Source of the DNA: an uncultured Muribaculaceae bacterium | Lineage (GTDB): Bacteria > Bacteroidota > Bacteroidia > Bacteroidales > Muribaculaceae | Length of the DNA stretch: 31,189 bases | Reading direction: 5' to 3' | NCBI GenBank assembly: GCA_910587915.1 | Contig: CAJUOB010000029.1 | Location: 1-31,189, forward strand | Shown: piece after piece, positions 1 through 8,011 of the stretch | Layout of the letters: every line of letters starts with the position of its first letter | How positions within the stretch are numbered: position 1 is the first letter of the stretch | Made by a program: the position numbers and the translations under genes | The notes under the pieces: model-generated | Seen by the model: only the letters and a program-made list of their open reading frames with translations | Databases searched by the model: none | Told to the model about the DNA's origin: nothing

Positions 1-414
1 TACCTATATAACAATTAAAATCGGGCTTTTTAGCTCTTCCGACCGCTAAAACGCGCTGCGGCCTTTTCTTCGGCGATGATAGGCAAATACATGCTCTGAG
101 GCATACACGATAGCAAATATTGTGCGCACGTACAGAACGCGCGGTCCTGCAGCGGACTACCTTTCCGTTATTGCCTAAATGTGGTGTGATGGCCGCGTAT
201 GCGGTCATAAGAACAGTAGGCCATTGCAAGGGCCGCATTGCGGTCCGCAGCTATGGTGTCCGATACATTCTCCGAATAGCGCCACGTGGTGGTGCAACCA
301 TGGGCGTTGTTCGCGAAGTGGCACCACTATGTGGCGCGTTTTGTGTGCGGTTGTATTATACCACAGCTGCGCACACCTACGGTGCGCTTGCAGTGGTCTA
401 CTACTGTGTGGCCT
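1..414. other. gene-free, hairpin-rich stretch
   Basis: No credible gene is visible. The open frames here are short, rich in Cys, Arg and Trp, and overlap the end of the GH130 gene. From about 189 the DNA is full of inverted repeats: an 8-bp stem with a GTAT loop (189-196/201-208), a 6-bp stem with a 3-nt loop (231-236/240-245), a 17-bp stem with two G-T pairs (279-295/321-337), and two mutually exclusive stems (343-349/370-376 or 369-374/382-387). It lies downstream of the GH92-MFS-GH130 operon, so part may act in 3' end formation, but there is no clear U-tract. The first 100 bases hold only a short minus-strand frame without a convincing start. Confidence 0.6.
279..337. repeat. long imperfect inverted repeat (17-bp stem)
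   Basis: Arms 279-295 and 321-337 pair over 17 positions with two G-T pairs and no true mismatch. The 25-nt loop holds the palindrome TTCGCGAA (310-317). It is the strongest of several stems packed between 189 and 400. Its role is unknown. Confidence 0.7.
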
Positions 415-1389
415 TTAGATGGAATGCTCTTTTATGTATGCTATTATTTCGTCGAGGTAGCCGAAGGCCATGCAGACGGTAGTATCGGCAGCTCCGTAGT
501 ATACTGCTATCCGCTTTCCGTCGCATAGTGCAGCGCATGGGAATACCACGTTGGGTACGTCGCCTGTGAGTTCATAGGGTGCAGCGGGGGCCAATAGATA
601 GTCGCGTGTGCGGTAGAGTACTTTATCTGGTTTATTAAGATCAAGCAGTACAGCTCCCATGGAATATCTGTACCCATTGCAAGTGCGTATCACTCCATGG
701 TAGAACATAAGCCATCCATCTTTAGTCTTTAAAGGAACAGAACCGGCTCCGATTTTTAAACATTGCCAGGCACTTTCTTCAAATGGTGTGACTTTCATCA
801 CACATCGATGCTCGCCCCAGAATTTCATGTCGGGACTATAGCTGATGAATATATCGCCGAAAGGTGTATGGCCGTTGTCGCTCGGTCGGCTTAGCATCGC
901 ATATTTGCCGTCTATCTTTTCAGGGAAAAGCACCCCGTTTCGGTTAAATGGCAGAAATGCATTCTCACATTGATAGAATGTCTTGAAGTCGAAAGTGTAT
1001 CCTATGCCGATAGTCGGTCCGTTGTATCCGTTGCACCATGTAATCCAGTATCTATCGTCTATCCATGTCACTCGGGGATCGTATTTGTAGTCCGAGTCGA
1101 TCATGTCGGTATTTCCCGGTTGGAATTTAATGGGGTCATTTTCTATCTGCCAGTTTATTCCATCCTTGCTGAAGCCGGCATATATGTTCATCTGCACTGC
1201 TTTGTTGTCGCATCGGAATACACCGGCATATCCATCTTCGAAAGGTACTACGGCACTGTTGAATATGCTGTTGGACGATGGTATGGCGTAGCGGTCGATT
1301 ATCGGATTTGCAGACGACCGCCACATTATCTGTGTGTTGCCTTCGGGGCGAGGTTCCCAAGGCATATAAAGTATATTTTCAGTTTGCAT
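415..1389 (-). CDS. GH130 beta-mannoside phosphorylase, probable mannosyl-GlcNAc type
   Basis: The 324-residue protein has no signal peptide, so it should be cytoplasmic. It matches glycoside phosphorylase family GH130, which splits beta-1,4-mannosides with phosphate to give mannose 1-phosphate. Visible family features are the YDPRVT segment with the proton-donor Asp near residue 104, LSRP (166-169), KIGAG (212-216) and the YHG phosphate-site segment near 230. It is last in a three-gene operon; its ATG lies inside the end of the MFS gene (11-bp overlap). The order GH92-permease-GH130 resembles the Bacteroides thetaiotaomicron BT1032-BT1034 locus, whose GH130 enzyme acts on Man-beta-1,4-GlcNAc from N-glycans. 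The exact substrate here is inferred from that resemblance; another mannoside is possible. Confidence 0.9.
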   Translation of the reverse strand: MQTENILYMPWEPRPEGNTQIMWRSSANPIIDRYAIPSSNSIFNSAVVPFEDGYAGVFRCDNKAVQMNIYAGFSKDGINWQIENDPIKFQPGNTDMIDSDYKYDPRVTWIDDRYWITWCNGYNGPTIGIGYTFDFKTFYQCENAFLPFNRNGVLFPEKIDGKYAMLSRPSDNGHTPFGDIFISYSPDMKFWGEHRCVMKVTPFEESAWQCLKIGAGSVPLKTKDGWLMFYHGVIRTCNGYRYSMGAVLLDLNKPDKVLYRTRDYLLAPAAPYELTGDVPNVVFPCAALCDGKRIAVYYGAADTTVCMAFGYLDEIIAYIKEHSI

Positions 1390-2662
1390 TTTGAGTGGAT
1401 GTTTTATTGAACGGGAGTTTCAGGACAAGGATGAATGCAGGTACCGACATGAATAGTGCCAACAAAAAGAAATTTTCAAATCCAAGCAGATTGCATGTCC
1501 ATCCGCTGATCATGCCGGGTAGCATGAAACCTAAATTCATTATTCCGGACGCGAATGAATAGTGTGCCATCGGATGGGGCCCGGCGGCGACTTGCTGCAT
1601 CATGAATAGCGTAAGGCCGACGAAGCCGAAGCCATAGCATAGATATTCGACTACCAGAGCGGTTGCCACTATCACAATATTTGCCGGTTGGAATACGGCA
1701 AGGAGATAGTAGAGTACGAAGGGCAGATTAAAGATACATACCAGCGAGAATATCACTTTCTTTAAGCCGAAGTGGGCTGTGTAGTATCCGCTCAGGATCG
1801 ACCCTACTATAAAGGCTATAGTACCGAGTGTGCCATATATGAATCCTATTTTTTCATTTGAGAGCCCAAGCCCCCCGTCGCCGATACCAGCCTTCAGAAA
1901 GAGTGGAACAATTTTGATGGCGAATCCTTCGGTCAGGCGGTAACATACTATGAAAACTATGTAGAACCATATATGTCTCTTGGTGAAAAAGTCGCGGAAC
2001 ACATCCCATAGCGAGCGCATTGCTATCCGGAAATTTGCCGGTGTCTCCTCGTTGACGGAGCCTCGTGGAAGGAAAAAGATGTGGTACACAGCCACAATAA
2101 TCATTATAGACGCCATGATACCGACTATGATGCGCCATGCAATCAAGGGCGCATTACCATATCCATTGGCGAAATGTTTCATCAGCACTCCTGCGAGATA
2201 TACCAGTCCGCCATTGACAAGAACTTTGGCGAGATTATAGAAGGCCCCCTGCCAGCCGATATATTTTGCCTGTGTTGTTTTATCGAGGGCGGTGAGATAG
2301 ATGCCGTCGACGGCTATATCATCGGTCGCTCCTGCAAAAGATATCATGAACATCATGGCCAGCACCGCCCCGAACCATGCTCCGTTGCCAAGCATAAACG
2401 ATATTGCCGCAAAACATAGTCCGACTATGACCTGCATGCTTACTGCAAATGCTTTTTTGGTGAAATAAAGCTCCAGCAGTGGGCTCCAGATCGGTTTGAT
2501 GGTATATGGCAAGAGCAGGAGTGATGTCCAAAATGTAATTGATGCCGGGTCTATGCCAAGATCGGCAAACATTATCACCGACGCAAGCGACAGAGCCACG
2601 TATGGAAGTCCCATGGCAAAATATGCCGTGGGAATCCATTTCACAGGGTTGGCCGAATTCAT
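1379..2662 (-). CDS. MFS permease, AmpG-like, probable mannoside importer
   Basis: This 427-residue integral membrane protein has about 12 hydrophobic segments and the N-terminal pattern of the AmpG-like branch of the major facilitator superfamily (GLPYVALSLASVIMF early, then a cytosolic loop with basic residues). It should import a small saccharide across the inner membrane. Its start codon overlaps the stop of the upstream GH92 gene by 4 bp (ATGA), and its end overlaps the GH130 start by 11 bp, so translational coupling is likely. Sitting between a cell-surface or periplasmic mannosidase and a cytoplasmic mannoside phosphorylase, it most simply carries the trimmed N-glycan core disaccharide. 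Substrate is inference; AmpG itself carries anhydromuropeptides. Confidence 0.88.
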   Translation of the reverse strand: MNSANPVKWIPTAYFAMGLPYVALSLASVIMFADLGIDPASITFWTSLLLLPYTIKPIWSPLLELYFTKKAFAVSMQVIVGLCFAAISFMLGNGAWFGAVLAMMFMISFAGATDDIAVDGIYLTALDKTTQAKYIGWQGAFYNLAKVLVNGGLVYLAGVLMKHFANGYGNAPLIAWRIIVGIMASIMIIVAVYHIFFLPRGSVNEETPANFRIAMRSLWDVFRDFFTKRHIWFYIVFIVCYRLTEGFAIKIVPLFLKAGIGDGGLGLSNEKIGFIYGTLGTIAFIVGSILSGYYTAHFGLKKVIFSLVCIFNLPFVLYYLLAVFQPANIVIVATALVVEYLCYGFGFVGLTLFMMQQVAAGPHPMAHYSFASGIMNLGFMLPGMISGWTCNLLGFENFFLLALFMSVPAFILVLKLPFNKTSTQNAN

Positions 2663-4785
2663 GGTCGGTCTTCAGGCTTTGTTCCGAAATCCGATGGTGT
2701 ATCGCCCATGGTCAGCACAAGTTCTCCACCCGCCATTATATCGTCGAATGTTATGTATGATTTGGAGTAGGGGAGCCCATTGAGGGTTGCGGACTGCACG
2801 TAGATGTTTTTATCAGAGTTGTTTTCGGCCGTTATTGTAAATTCACGGTTTTCGGGTAGCTTTATGGTCGCTGATTTGAATAGTGGGCTACCTATTATAT
2901 ATTTGCCGCCTGCCGGTTCTACCTGGTAGAGACCCATCGACGATAGTACGAACCAAGAAGACATCTGGCCCACGTCCTCATTACCGCATAATCCGTCGGG
3001 TGCGTCGTGGTAGAGTTCCGTGAGGATGCGGCGTACGAGAGGTGCCGATTTATAGGGCATTCCTGCATAGGCATACATATAAGTCACATGATGGCTCGGT
3101 TCGTTTCCGTGTGCATATTGACCGATGAGGCCCGATATGTCGGGCGAAGCATTGTCGCCAAGATTACCCTCTACTATAAAAAGGGAATCGAGTTTGGATG
3201 CGAAAGCATCATCCGAACCAAATAATCCGATGAGACCGTGAGGATCGTGTGGTGCGAGCCATATATATTGCCATGCATTGCCTTCGCAGTAATCGTTTGC
3301 ACGATGGCTTGCAGCAAAGGGGTTGAACTCTTCATCTCGGAACTGTCCTTTCTTGTCGCGGCCGCGCATGAAGCCGGTCTGGCTATCGAAATATAGCCGG
3401 TATGCCTTGGCTCGTTCGGTGAAAATAGAGTCCGGGCTGCCTATGGCTGCCGACACTTTCGCTATGGCATCGTCGGCAATTGCATATTCCATGCCTTTGG
3501 CCACACTTTCGTTGCAATCTTTTTCATCAAAGGGTATGTATCCATAGGTTTTGAGGGCACCGAGCGAGCGCTCGTCGAGCATGGCCGATGCCTTCATTGC
3601 TTCCAGGGCTGCCTCTTTGTCTTCTACATAGCCTTTCAGTACCAGATCGCCAAGCACAATCACGCCGGGATTTCCTATCATGCAGTCGGTTTCATTGCCA
3701 TGCAGATGCCATACAGGAAGTTTGCCCTGGGTATTGTATATGTCCATAAAGGTAGCGGCAATATCCGATTGCATCTCTGGGAAAACGATAGAATACATCG
3801 GATGTGCGGCGCGATAAGTGTCCCAGAGCGAGAACACGCTGTAGCGTTTTTCTTCGGCATTGGCATCGCTGAAAGTCACAGGAGCAGTCATGGCATGGAA
3901 CAACGAGGTATAGAACACCCGTTTATCGCGCTCACTGTCGCCTTCTACGTTGATTCGCGCAAGGTTGGTATTCCATTCATTATCGGCTTTGGTCCGTGTG
4001 CCGTCGAAATCGAAATCGTCGAGCTCGGCGTATAGATTATCCTTTGCCTGAGCCATCCCATTGGCCGAAATTCCCACACGGGCTAAAAGCGGCTGATCGG
4101 ATGGTGCGAATACGCATGTTGCCAATGTATCGGAAAGCTCGCAGCGTACCATTGGCCTTGAGAACTCGGCATGGAAGTATATCTTCTGGTCGTTTGCCCA
4201 ACCGGTGGAATAGCGGTAACCGGCAACAGCATCGGGTGCAAGCTCTTCCATGCCACACGATGTCATCCGGTCCCAACCTATGCCGTAATTTAGGTTTATT
4301 TTTACATACGCCGTATCTTCGGGGTTGAATGTATAGCGGTGAAGTCCGGCATGTGTCGTTGCGGTAAGCTCCACTTGTACACCGGCATCGTCGAGCGACA
4401 CCGAGTAATATCCCGGGCGTGCACTTTCGCGGTCATGACTGAACTTCGACTCCTCGAGTGCGGGATTGGCGGTAGGGAAGAATAATATATCGCCGAGATC
4501 GCCGATTCCTGTACCGCTCAGATGGGTGTGGCTGAACCCAAGAAGTATCGAATCGGAGTAATGATATCCCGAACACCAGTCCCAGCCTTTCACGTGCTGC
4601 GAGGGGCCGAGCTGCACCATGCCGAATGGAACATTCGCTCCTACGAATACATGGCCATGACCGCCTGTGCCGATGAAAGGATCTACAAAATCGGTGAGAT
4701 GTGGATTGGAATTCGAAGTGGATGTACAGGCCGTCGTCAAGGCAAAGACTGCAGCCGGAAAAATCAATCGATTGGGAAATTTCAT
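2659..4785 (-). CDS. GH92 alpha-mannosidase lipoprotein
   Basis: GH92 enzymes are calcium-dependent exo-alpha-mannosidases used by Bacteroidales on N-glycans and yeast mannans. I chose the ATG at 4785 (MKFPNRL), which gives a compact signal peptide ending in the lipobox LTTAC with Cys at residue 20; an upstream in-frame ATG at 4806 adds seven residues. Family motifs, in numbering from this start: VDPFIGTGGHGH near 34-45, HGNETDCMIG near 362-371, EGNAWQY near 501-507, HGNEPSHH near 559-566 and GNEDVGQMSSW near 601-611. The length of 708 residues is slightly under the usual 730-760. It is first in the operon with the permease and GH130 phosphorylase. Linkage preference (alpha-1,2, 1,3 or other) cannot be read with confidence. 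Confidence 0.93.
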   Translation of the reverse strand: MKFPNRLIFPAAVFALTTACTSTSNSNPHLTDFVDPFIGTGGHGHVFVGANVPFGMVQLGPSQHVKGWDWCSGYHYSDSILLGFSHTHLSGTGIGDLGDILFFPTANPALEESKFSHDRESARPGYYSVSLDDAGVQVELTATTHAGLHRYTFNPEDTAYVKINLNYGIGWDRMTSCGMEELAPDAVAGYRYSTGWANDQKIYFHAEFSRPMVRCELSDTLATCVFAPSDQPLLARVGISANGMAQAKDNLYAELDDFDFDGTRTKADNEWNTNLARINVEGDSERDKRVFYTSLFHAMTAPVTFSDANAEEKRYSVFSLWDTYRAAHPMYSIVFPEMQSDIAATFMDIYNTQGKLPVWHLHGNETDCMIGNPGVIVLGDLVLKGYVEDKEAALEAMKASAMLDERSLGALKTYGYIPFDEKDCNESVAKGMEYAIADDAIAKVSAAIGSPDSIFTERAKAYRLYFDSQTGFMRGRDKKGQFRDEEFNPFAASHRANDYCEGNAWQYIWLAPHDPHGLIGLFGSDDAFASKLDSLFIVEGNLGDNASPDISGLIGQYAHGNEPSHHVTYMYAYAGMPYKSAPLVRRILTELYHDAPDGLCGNEDVGQMSSWFVLSSMGLYQVEPAGGKYIIGSPLFKSATIKLPENREFTITAENNSDKNIYVQSATLNGLPYSKSYITFDDIMAGGELVLTMGDTPSDFGTKPEDRP

Positions 4786-4849
4786 GGTTGTCCGTAGCTT
4801 TATCAATAGAGATATTTTATGTGGTCGGAATGTGAATCCTCCACAGCTA

Positions 4850-4857
4850 CAAAGTTA
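4850..4857 (-). promoter_or_regulatory. Bacteroidota -7 element for the GH92 operon
   Basis: Read on the minus strand this is TAACTTTG, a full match to TAnnTTTG. It lies about 65 bp before the chosen GH92 start. No good TTTG -33 element stands at the usual spacing, so an activator may be needed. Confidence 0.6.
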
Positions 4858-4977
4858 TGAAAAAGCGGACACCTAACCATGTACCCTTTTGGGTGCGGCC
4901 ACGCAAGTTTGTACCCGTCGCGTGTAAATTTTGTCTACATGAATGCCAATCGTATAATTGACTCTAAAAGTCTACCA

Positions 4978-6003
4978 TCAGATGTTTGCAAGCAGGGTGT
5001 CGATATCGGTTTCGGTAGTTGCCCAGTCGGTGACAAAGCGTACGGGAGTATGGCTATTGCCTCTCGGGCCCCAGAGCTCGAACGATGCAATGGCTCGCAG
5101 AGAGTCGATTTTCTCGTTTGGAAGAATGAAAAATTGCTGGTTTGTGGGTGAGTCGATGTACAGAGGATATCCTTTGGCCTTGAAACCATCTTTAAGTTTC
5201 ATGGCCATATCCACCGCATGCTTGCCGATTTTTTCATATAGTCCGTTGGTGAACAGTGTGGCAAACTGCACGCCTAGAAGACGCCCTTTGGCCAAGGTCG
5301 CGCCATGAAGTTTAATAAGCGATACGAATCTTGGCAAAAGCTCGGGACGCCTTGTCACCACCGCTTCTCCAAAAAGAGCACCGCACTTAGTTCCGCCGAT
5401 GTAGAACACATCGCAAATCGATGCGATGTCCTTGAGCGACATGTCGGCTTCCGGTGCCGCCAATCCATAGGCCATTCTTGCTCCGTCGAGATAGAGAGGT
5501 ATGTCGTATTCCCTGCATACCGACTGGATTTCCTCAAGTTCTTTTCGGGAATATATGGTTCCCAATTCCGTGGGGTACGACACGTATACCATGCCTGGAC
5601 GCACCATATAGTGGTGTGTGTCATCGCGGTAGAAATCGGCGATATAGTTCTTGATGTCTTCGGCCGAGAGCTTGCCGTCATGGTTCGGAAGCGTAAGAAT
5701 CTTATGTCCGTTCGATTCGATTGCGCCTGCTTCGTGGACATTTATGTGAGCAGTATCCGTGGCTATAACTCCATCGTTATGGTCGAGCAGCCGATCGATA
5801 ACTACAGCGTTAGCCTGGGTGCCACCTTCGAGCAGAAAAACGTCGCCATGGCTTAAACCGCATGCTTCCAGGATTATACTTTTAGCGTCGGCTGTGAATT
5901 GATCGCGGCCGTAGCCCACTGTATGAAGTGCGTTAGTCGCCACAAGACGCTCTAATACTGTCGGATGAGCGCCTACCATATAATCGCTGTCGAAATAGAT
6001 CAT
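4978..6003 (-). CDS. ltaA: low-specificity threonine aldolase
   Basis: This 341-residue PLP enzyme should cleave threonine/allo-threonine to glycine and acetaldehyde in the cytosol. It shows the beta-eliminating lyase/threonine aldolase fold features: GGTQAN near 60-65 for the PLP phosphate, the ring-stacking histidine region near 86-90, LDGAR near 172-176 with the Asp that contacts the PLP nitrogen, and the Schiff-base lysine in IGGTKCG (Lys206). Full length compared with the family (about 340). It is a stand-alone gene on the minus strand between the GH92 operon and the Crp-type regulator, with its own -7 element 28 bp before the ATG. Stereospecificity is not readable from sequence. Confidence 0.93.
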   Translation of the reverse strand: MIYFDSDYMVGAHPTVLERLVATNALHTVGYGRDQFTADAKSIILEACGLSHGDVFLLEGGTQANAVVIDRLLDHNDGVIATDTAHINVHEAGAIESNGHKILTLPNHDGKLSAEDIKNYIADFYRDDTHHYMVRPGMVYVSYPTELGTIYSRKELEEIQSVCREYDIPLYLDGARMAYGLAAPEADMSLKDIASICDVFYIGGTKCGALFGEAVVTRRPELLPRFVSLIKLHGATLAKGRLLGVQFATLFTNGLYEKIGKHAVDMAMKLKDGFKAKGYPLYIDSPTNQQFFILPNEKIDSLRAIASFELWGPRGNSHTPVRFVTDWATTETDIDTLLANI

Positions 6004-6030
6004 GACTGTTTAAGATTCAAAAAAACGATG

Positions 6031-6038
6031 CAAATATA
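6031..6038 (-). promoter_or_regulatory. -7 element for the threonine aldolase gene
   Basis: Minus-strand TATATTTG matches TAnnTTTG. It sits in the 58-bp gap between the aldolase start and the stop of the upstream regulator, giving a leader of roughly 20 nt. Confidence 0.55.
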
Positions 6039-6061
6039 GCGAATATCCTCGACATGATATG

Positions 6062-6655
6062 TCATCCCTTGGCATACTCGCTGCGTATACGGCTGAGACT
6101 CACCGGTGTTATGCCGATATATGAAGCAATGTTTTCGAGGGAAATACGGTTCAAAAGCTCGGGCTGCTCTTTCAACAGATTTTCGTATCGCTCTTTGCCC
6201 GTAGTGAAAAGTTGTGGTATAAGGTTTTTCTCAGTTTTCAGTATTTCTTTCTCCGCAAATTTCCGCCCCCAGTTAGCGATATGTATATCGGTGGTATATA
6301 AGCTCTGAAGCACGCTTCCGTCCAAGCGGAAAAGTATACAGTCCTCGAGTGTCTCGATAGTCTCGTAGCCGGCTCTGCCATTGATATAGCTCTGCATCGA
6401 TACAGCCACTGATCCTTCGGCGCCAATCCAGAATGTTATCTCACGGCCTTTACCGTAGTAAAAAGCACGTACGATTCCTTTCGCCACAAAGAAAACATCA
6501 TGGCACACTCTATCGGCAGAAATAATTTCTTTATTTCTATCGACATAAATTTTGTCGGCAAGGGATTCAATCTTGTCTATTGATTCCTTTGGCAAGGGAT
6601 ATATTCCGGTCAGAATGTCGTGAAGTTCCACCTTGCAAAGGTACGAAATTATCAT
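6062..6655 (-). CDS. Crp/Fnr-family transcription regulator
   Basis: The protein has an N-terminal cyclic-nucleotide-binding-type beta roll (about residues 25-120) and a C-terminal helix-turn-helix near 170-195 (LENIASYIGITPVSLSRIRSEY), the usual Crp/Fnr layout in Bacteroidota. No Fnr-type cysteine cluster is seen, and the effector is unknown. It is divergent from the SMR/Nim-like gene pair across 48 bp, which suggests it controls them. Start is uncertain: coordinates use the ATG at 6655, but a perfect -7 element (TACCTTTG) lies inside that N-terminus at 6636-6643, and a GTG at 6631 gives an N-terminus (ELHDILTGIYPLP) closer to relatives. The GTG form would have almost no leader. Confidence 0.85.
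   Translation of the reverse strand: MIISYLCKVELHDILTGIYPLPKESIDKIESLADKIYVDRNKEIISADRVCHDVFFVAKGIVRAFYYGKGREITFWIGAEGSVAVSMQSYINGRAGYETIETLEDCILFRLDGSVLQSLYTTDIHIANWGRKFAEKEILKTEKNLIPQLFTTGKERYENLLKEQPELLNRISLENIASYIGITPVSLSRIRSEYAKG
6636..6643 (-). promoter_or_regulatory. -7 element inside the long form of the Crp-type gene
   Basis: Minus-strand TACCTTTG matches the Bacteroidota -7 consensus. It overlaps an inverted repeat, ACCTT-TGC-AAGGT, which could be an autoregulatory operator. If active, translation must begin at or after the GTG at 6631. Confidence 0.45.
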
Positions 6656-6684
6656 TTGTAAATACGTTTTTGTGTACCAGTCCC

Positions 6685-6692
6685 TAACTTTG
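6685..6692 (+). promoter_or_regulatory. -7 element for the SMR gene
   Basis: TAACTTTG, a full consensus match, ends 11 bp before the SMR start codon, so the leader would be very short. No TTTG sits at the ideal -33 spacing. Confidence 0.55.
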
Positions 6693-6703
6693 CCCTCAAA
6701 AAG

Positions 6704-7024
6704 ATGAGCTGGATATATCTGATTATTGCCGGGATGATGGAAGTTGGATTTACTTTCTGTCTCGGAAAAACAAAAACTGGCACAGGCACTGTCCTGTATT
6801 TATGGTGGATGGGTTTTCTTGTGGCCCTTGCGCTGAGTATGTACTTCATGGCCCGGGCTGCCAGAACAATACCATTAAGTACTGTCTATCCTGTATGGAC
6901 CGGCATCGGTGCTATCGGAGCTGTATTGGTCGGTATTTTTTTCTTTAACGAGCCGGCTTCGTTCTGGCGTATATTCTTTTTGACAACCTTGATAATTTCT
7001 ATTATAGGTCTTAAAATGCTTTGA
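6704..7024 (+). CDS. small multidrug resistance (SMR) family transporter, SugE/Gdx-like
   Basis: This 106-residue protein has four hydrophobic segments and the single conserved membrane glutamate of SMR antiporters (Glu13 in GMMEVGF). The EVG context and the later VYPVWTGIGAIGAV segment fit the SugE/Gdx branch, whose members export guanidinium, better than the EmrE/Qac branch; substrate remains inferred. These proteins work as antiparallel dimers in the inner membrane and exchange substrate for protons. It is the first gene of a two-gene unit with the Nim-like flavoprotein, one base apart, and is divergent from the Crp-type regulator. Confidence 0.9.
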   Translation: MSWIYLIIAGMMEVGFTFCLGKTKTGTGTVLYLWWMGFLVALALSMYFMARAARTIPLSTVYPVWTGIGAIGAVLVGIFFFNEPASFWRIFFLTTLIISIIGLKML

Positions 7025-7025
7025 T

Positions 7026-7520
7026 ATGGACTACAAGATGCGACGTTTCCGGCAGCAATCAACGCCCGATATTGCTGCCGATATGCTCCGTAATGGATCG
7101 AACGGAGTCCTCTCGCTTGTCGATCCCGATGGGTTGCCATATGGCGTTCCCCTCAGCTATGCATTCGATGGTGATAGCCACCTATATTTTCATAGTGCTG
7201 TGAAAGGTCATAAAATCGATTGTATAGGCACCGGCTGTCCTTGCTCGTTTTGCGTGGTGGCGCAGGACAAAATTGTTCCCGAAGAATTTACATCTTATTT
7301 CCGAAGTGTGATAGTGAAAGGCCGCATACATGTTGTCGATGATGTCGATGAAATATATAAGGGCTTACTGTTGCTTTGCCAAAAGTATTCTCCTGGAATC
7401 GATGCTGCATCGGAAATATCACGCTGTATCGCACATGTGAAACTTCTCCGGCTCGATATTGAATCTATCACGGGGAAAGAGGCTATCGAGCTGGTACGCA
7501 ATGGCGCGAACCGCACCTGA
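7026..7520 (+). CDS. pyridoxamine 5'-phosphate oxidase-fold protein, Nim-like
   Basis: The 164-residue protein has the split-barrel FMN-binding fold of the PPOX superfamily and resembles the NimA-type 5-nitroimidazole reductase branch: LSLVDPDGLPYGVPLSYA near 29-46 and YFHSAVKGHKID near 54-65, with the FMN-contacting Lys and His. Several cysteines (66, 71, 73, 76) are clustered after this motif. It starts one base after the SMR stop codon, so the two are co-transcribed. Nim proteins detoxify nitroimidazoles, but many relatives have other or unknown roles, so resistance should not be assumed. It ends 2 bp from the convergent GNAT gene with no room for a terminator. Confidence 0.85.
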   Translation: MDYKMRRFRQQSTPDIAADMLRNGSNGVLSLVDPDGLPYGVPLSYAFDGDSHLYFHSAVKGHKIDCIGTGCPCSFCVVAQDKIVPEEFTSYFRSVIVKGRIHVVDDVDEIYKGLLLLCQKYSPGIDAASEISRCIAHVKLLRLDIESITGKEAIELVRNGANRT

Positions 7521-7522
7521 GA

Positions 7523-8011
7523 TTATAGTGTCAGGCGGTAAGCCCGACCATCGTTGTAGTGTCCTATAAGTTTGAATCCGCATTTCTCAGCGACGCGCTG
7601 CGAGGCTGTATTCCTTTCATCGGTAGTGATAAGCAGCGATGAAATGTCGGAGCGCTGTCTGCAATATTCGATTAATTCCCGGAGCGCTTCGGTGGTATAA
7701 CCATGGTTCCATAGCGGATAGCCTATCCAATAGCCAACTTCTCTTTCGTGTGGTAGGGGAGGATAGTGTTCGTCGCCAACTGGAACAAGGCCTATGCATC
7801 CCACCACTTCGCCACTCTCCTTAAGCGCTATCGCATAGGTATCGGGGTTTGTCATGAAATATGTTTCGATCACGGTACGGCTCATGGCCACGTCGGTATG
7901 GCACGGCCATAGTGCGAGTTCGCTCACCCGGCTGTCCGAGGCATAGCGGTATAGATCGTCGGCATCATCTGTGCTCCATGGCCGGATTATAAGACGAGAT
8001 GTTTCAAGCAT
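7523..8011 (-). CDS. GNAT acetyltransferase, RimJ/RimL type
   Basis: This 162-residue protein begins with the RimJ/RimL pattern (LETSRLIIRPW) and contains the acetyl-CoA site EVGYWIGYPLWNHGYTTEA near 90-108, followed by the NTASQRVAEKCGF segment near 134-146. It should transfer an acetyl group to a protein N-terminus or a small amine; the substrate is unknown. It is the last gene of the minus-strand operon PH-domain protein, HAD phosphatase, GNAT, and its start overlaps the end of the HAD gene by 8 bp. Confidence 0.9.
   Translation of the reverse strand: MLETSRLIIRPWSTDDADDLYRYASDSRVSELALWPCHTDVAMSRTVIETYFMTNPDTYAIALKESGEVVGCIGLVPVGDEHYPPLPHEREVGYWIGYPLWNHGYTTEALRELIEYCRQRSDISSLLITTDERNTASQRVAEKCGFKLIGHYNDGRAYRLTL

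Noticed and set aside
41..150. minus-strand short frame ending AAARFSGRKS
   Set aside because: It opens just after a stop, has no good start or ribosome site and only about 20-35 residues; too weak to call.
120..528. overlapping plus-strand frames at the left end
   Set aside because: They overlap each other and the GH130 end, are rich in Cys, Trp and Arg and have no recognisable domain; the DNA is better explained as hairpin-rich.
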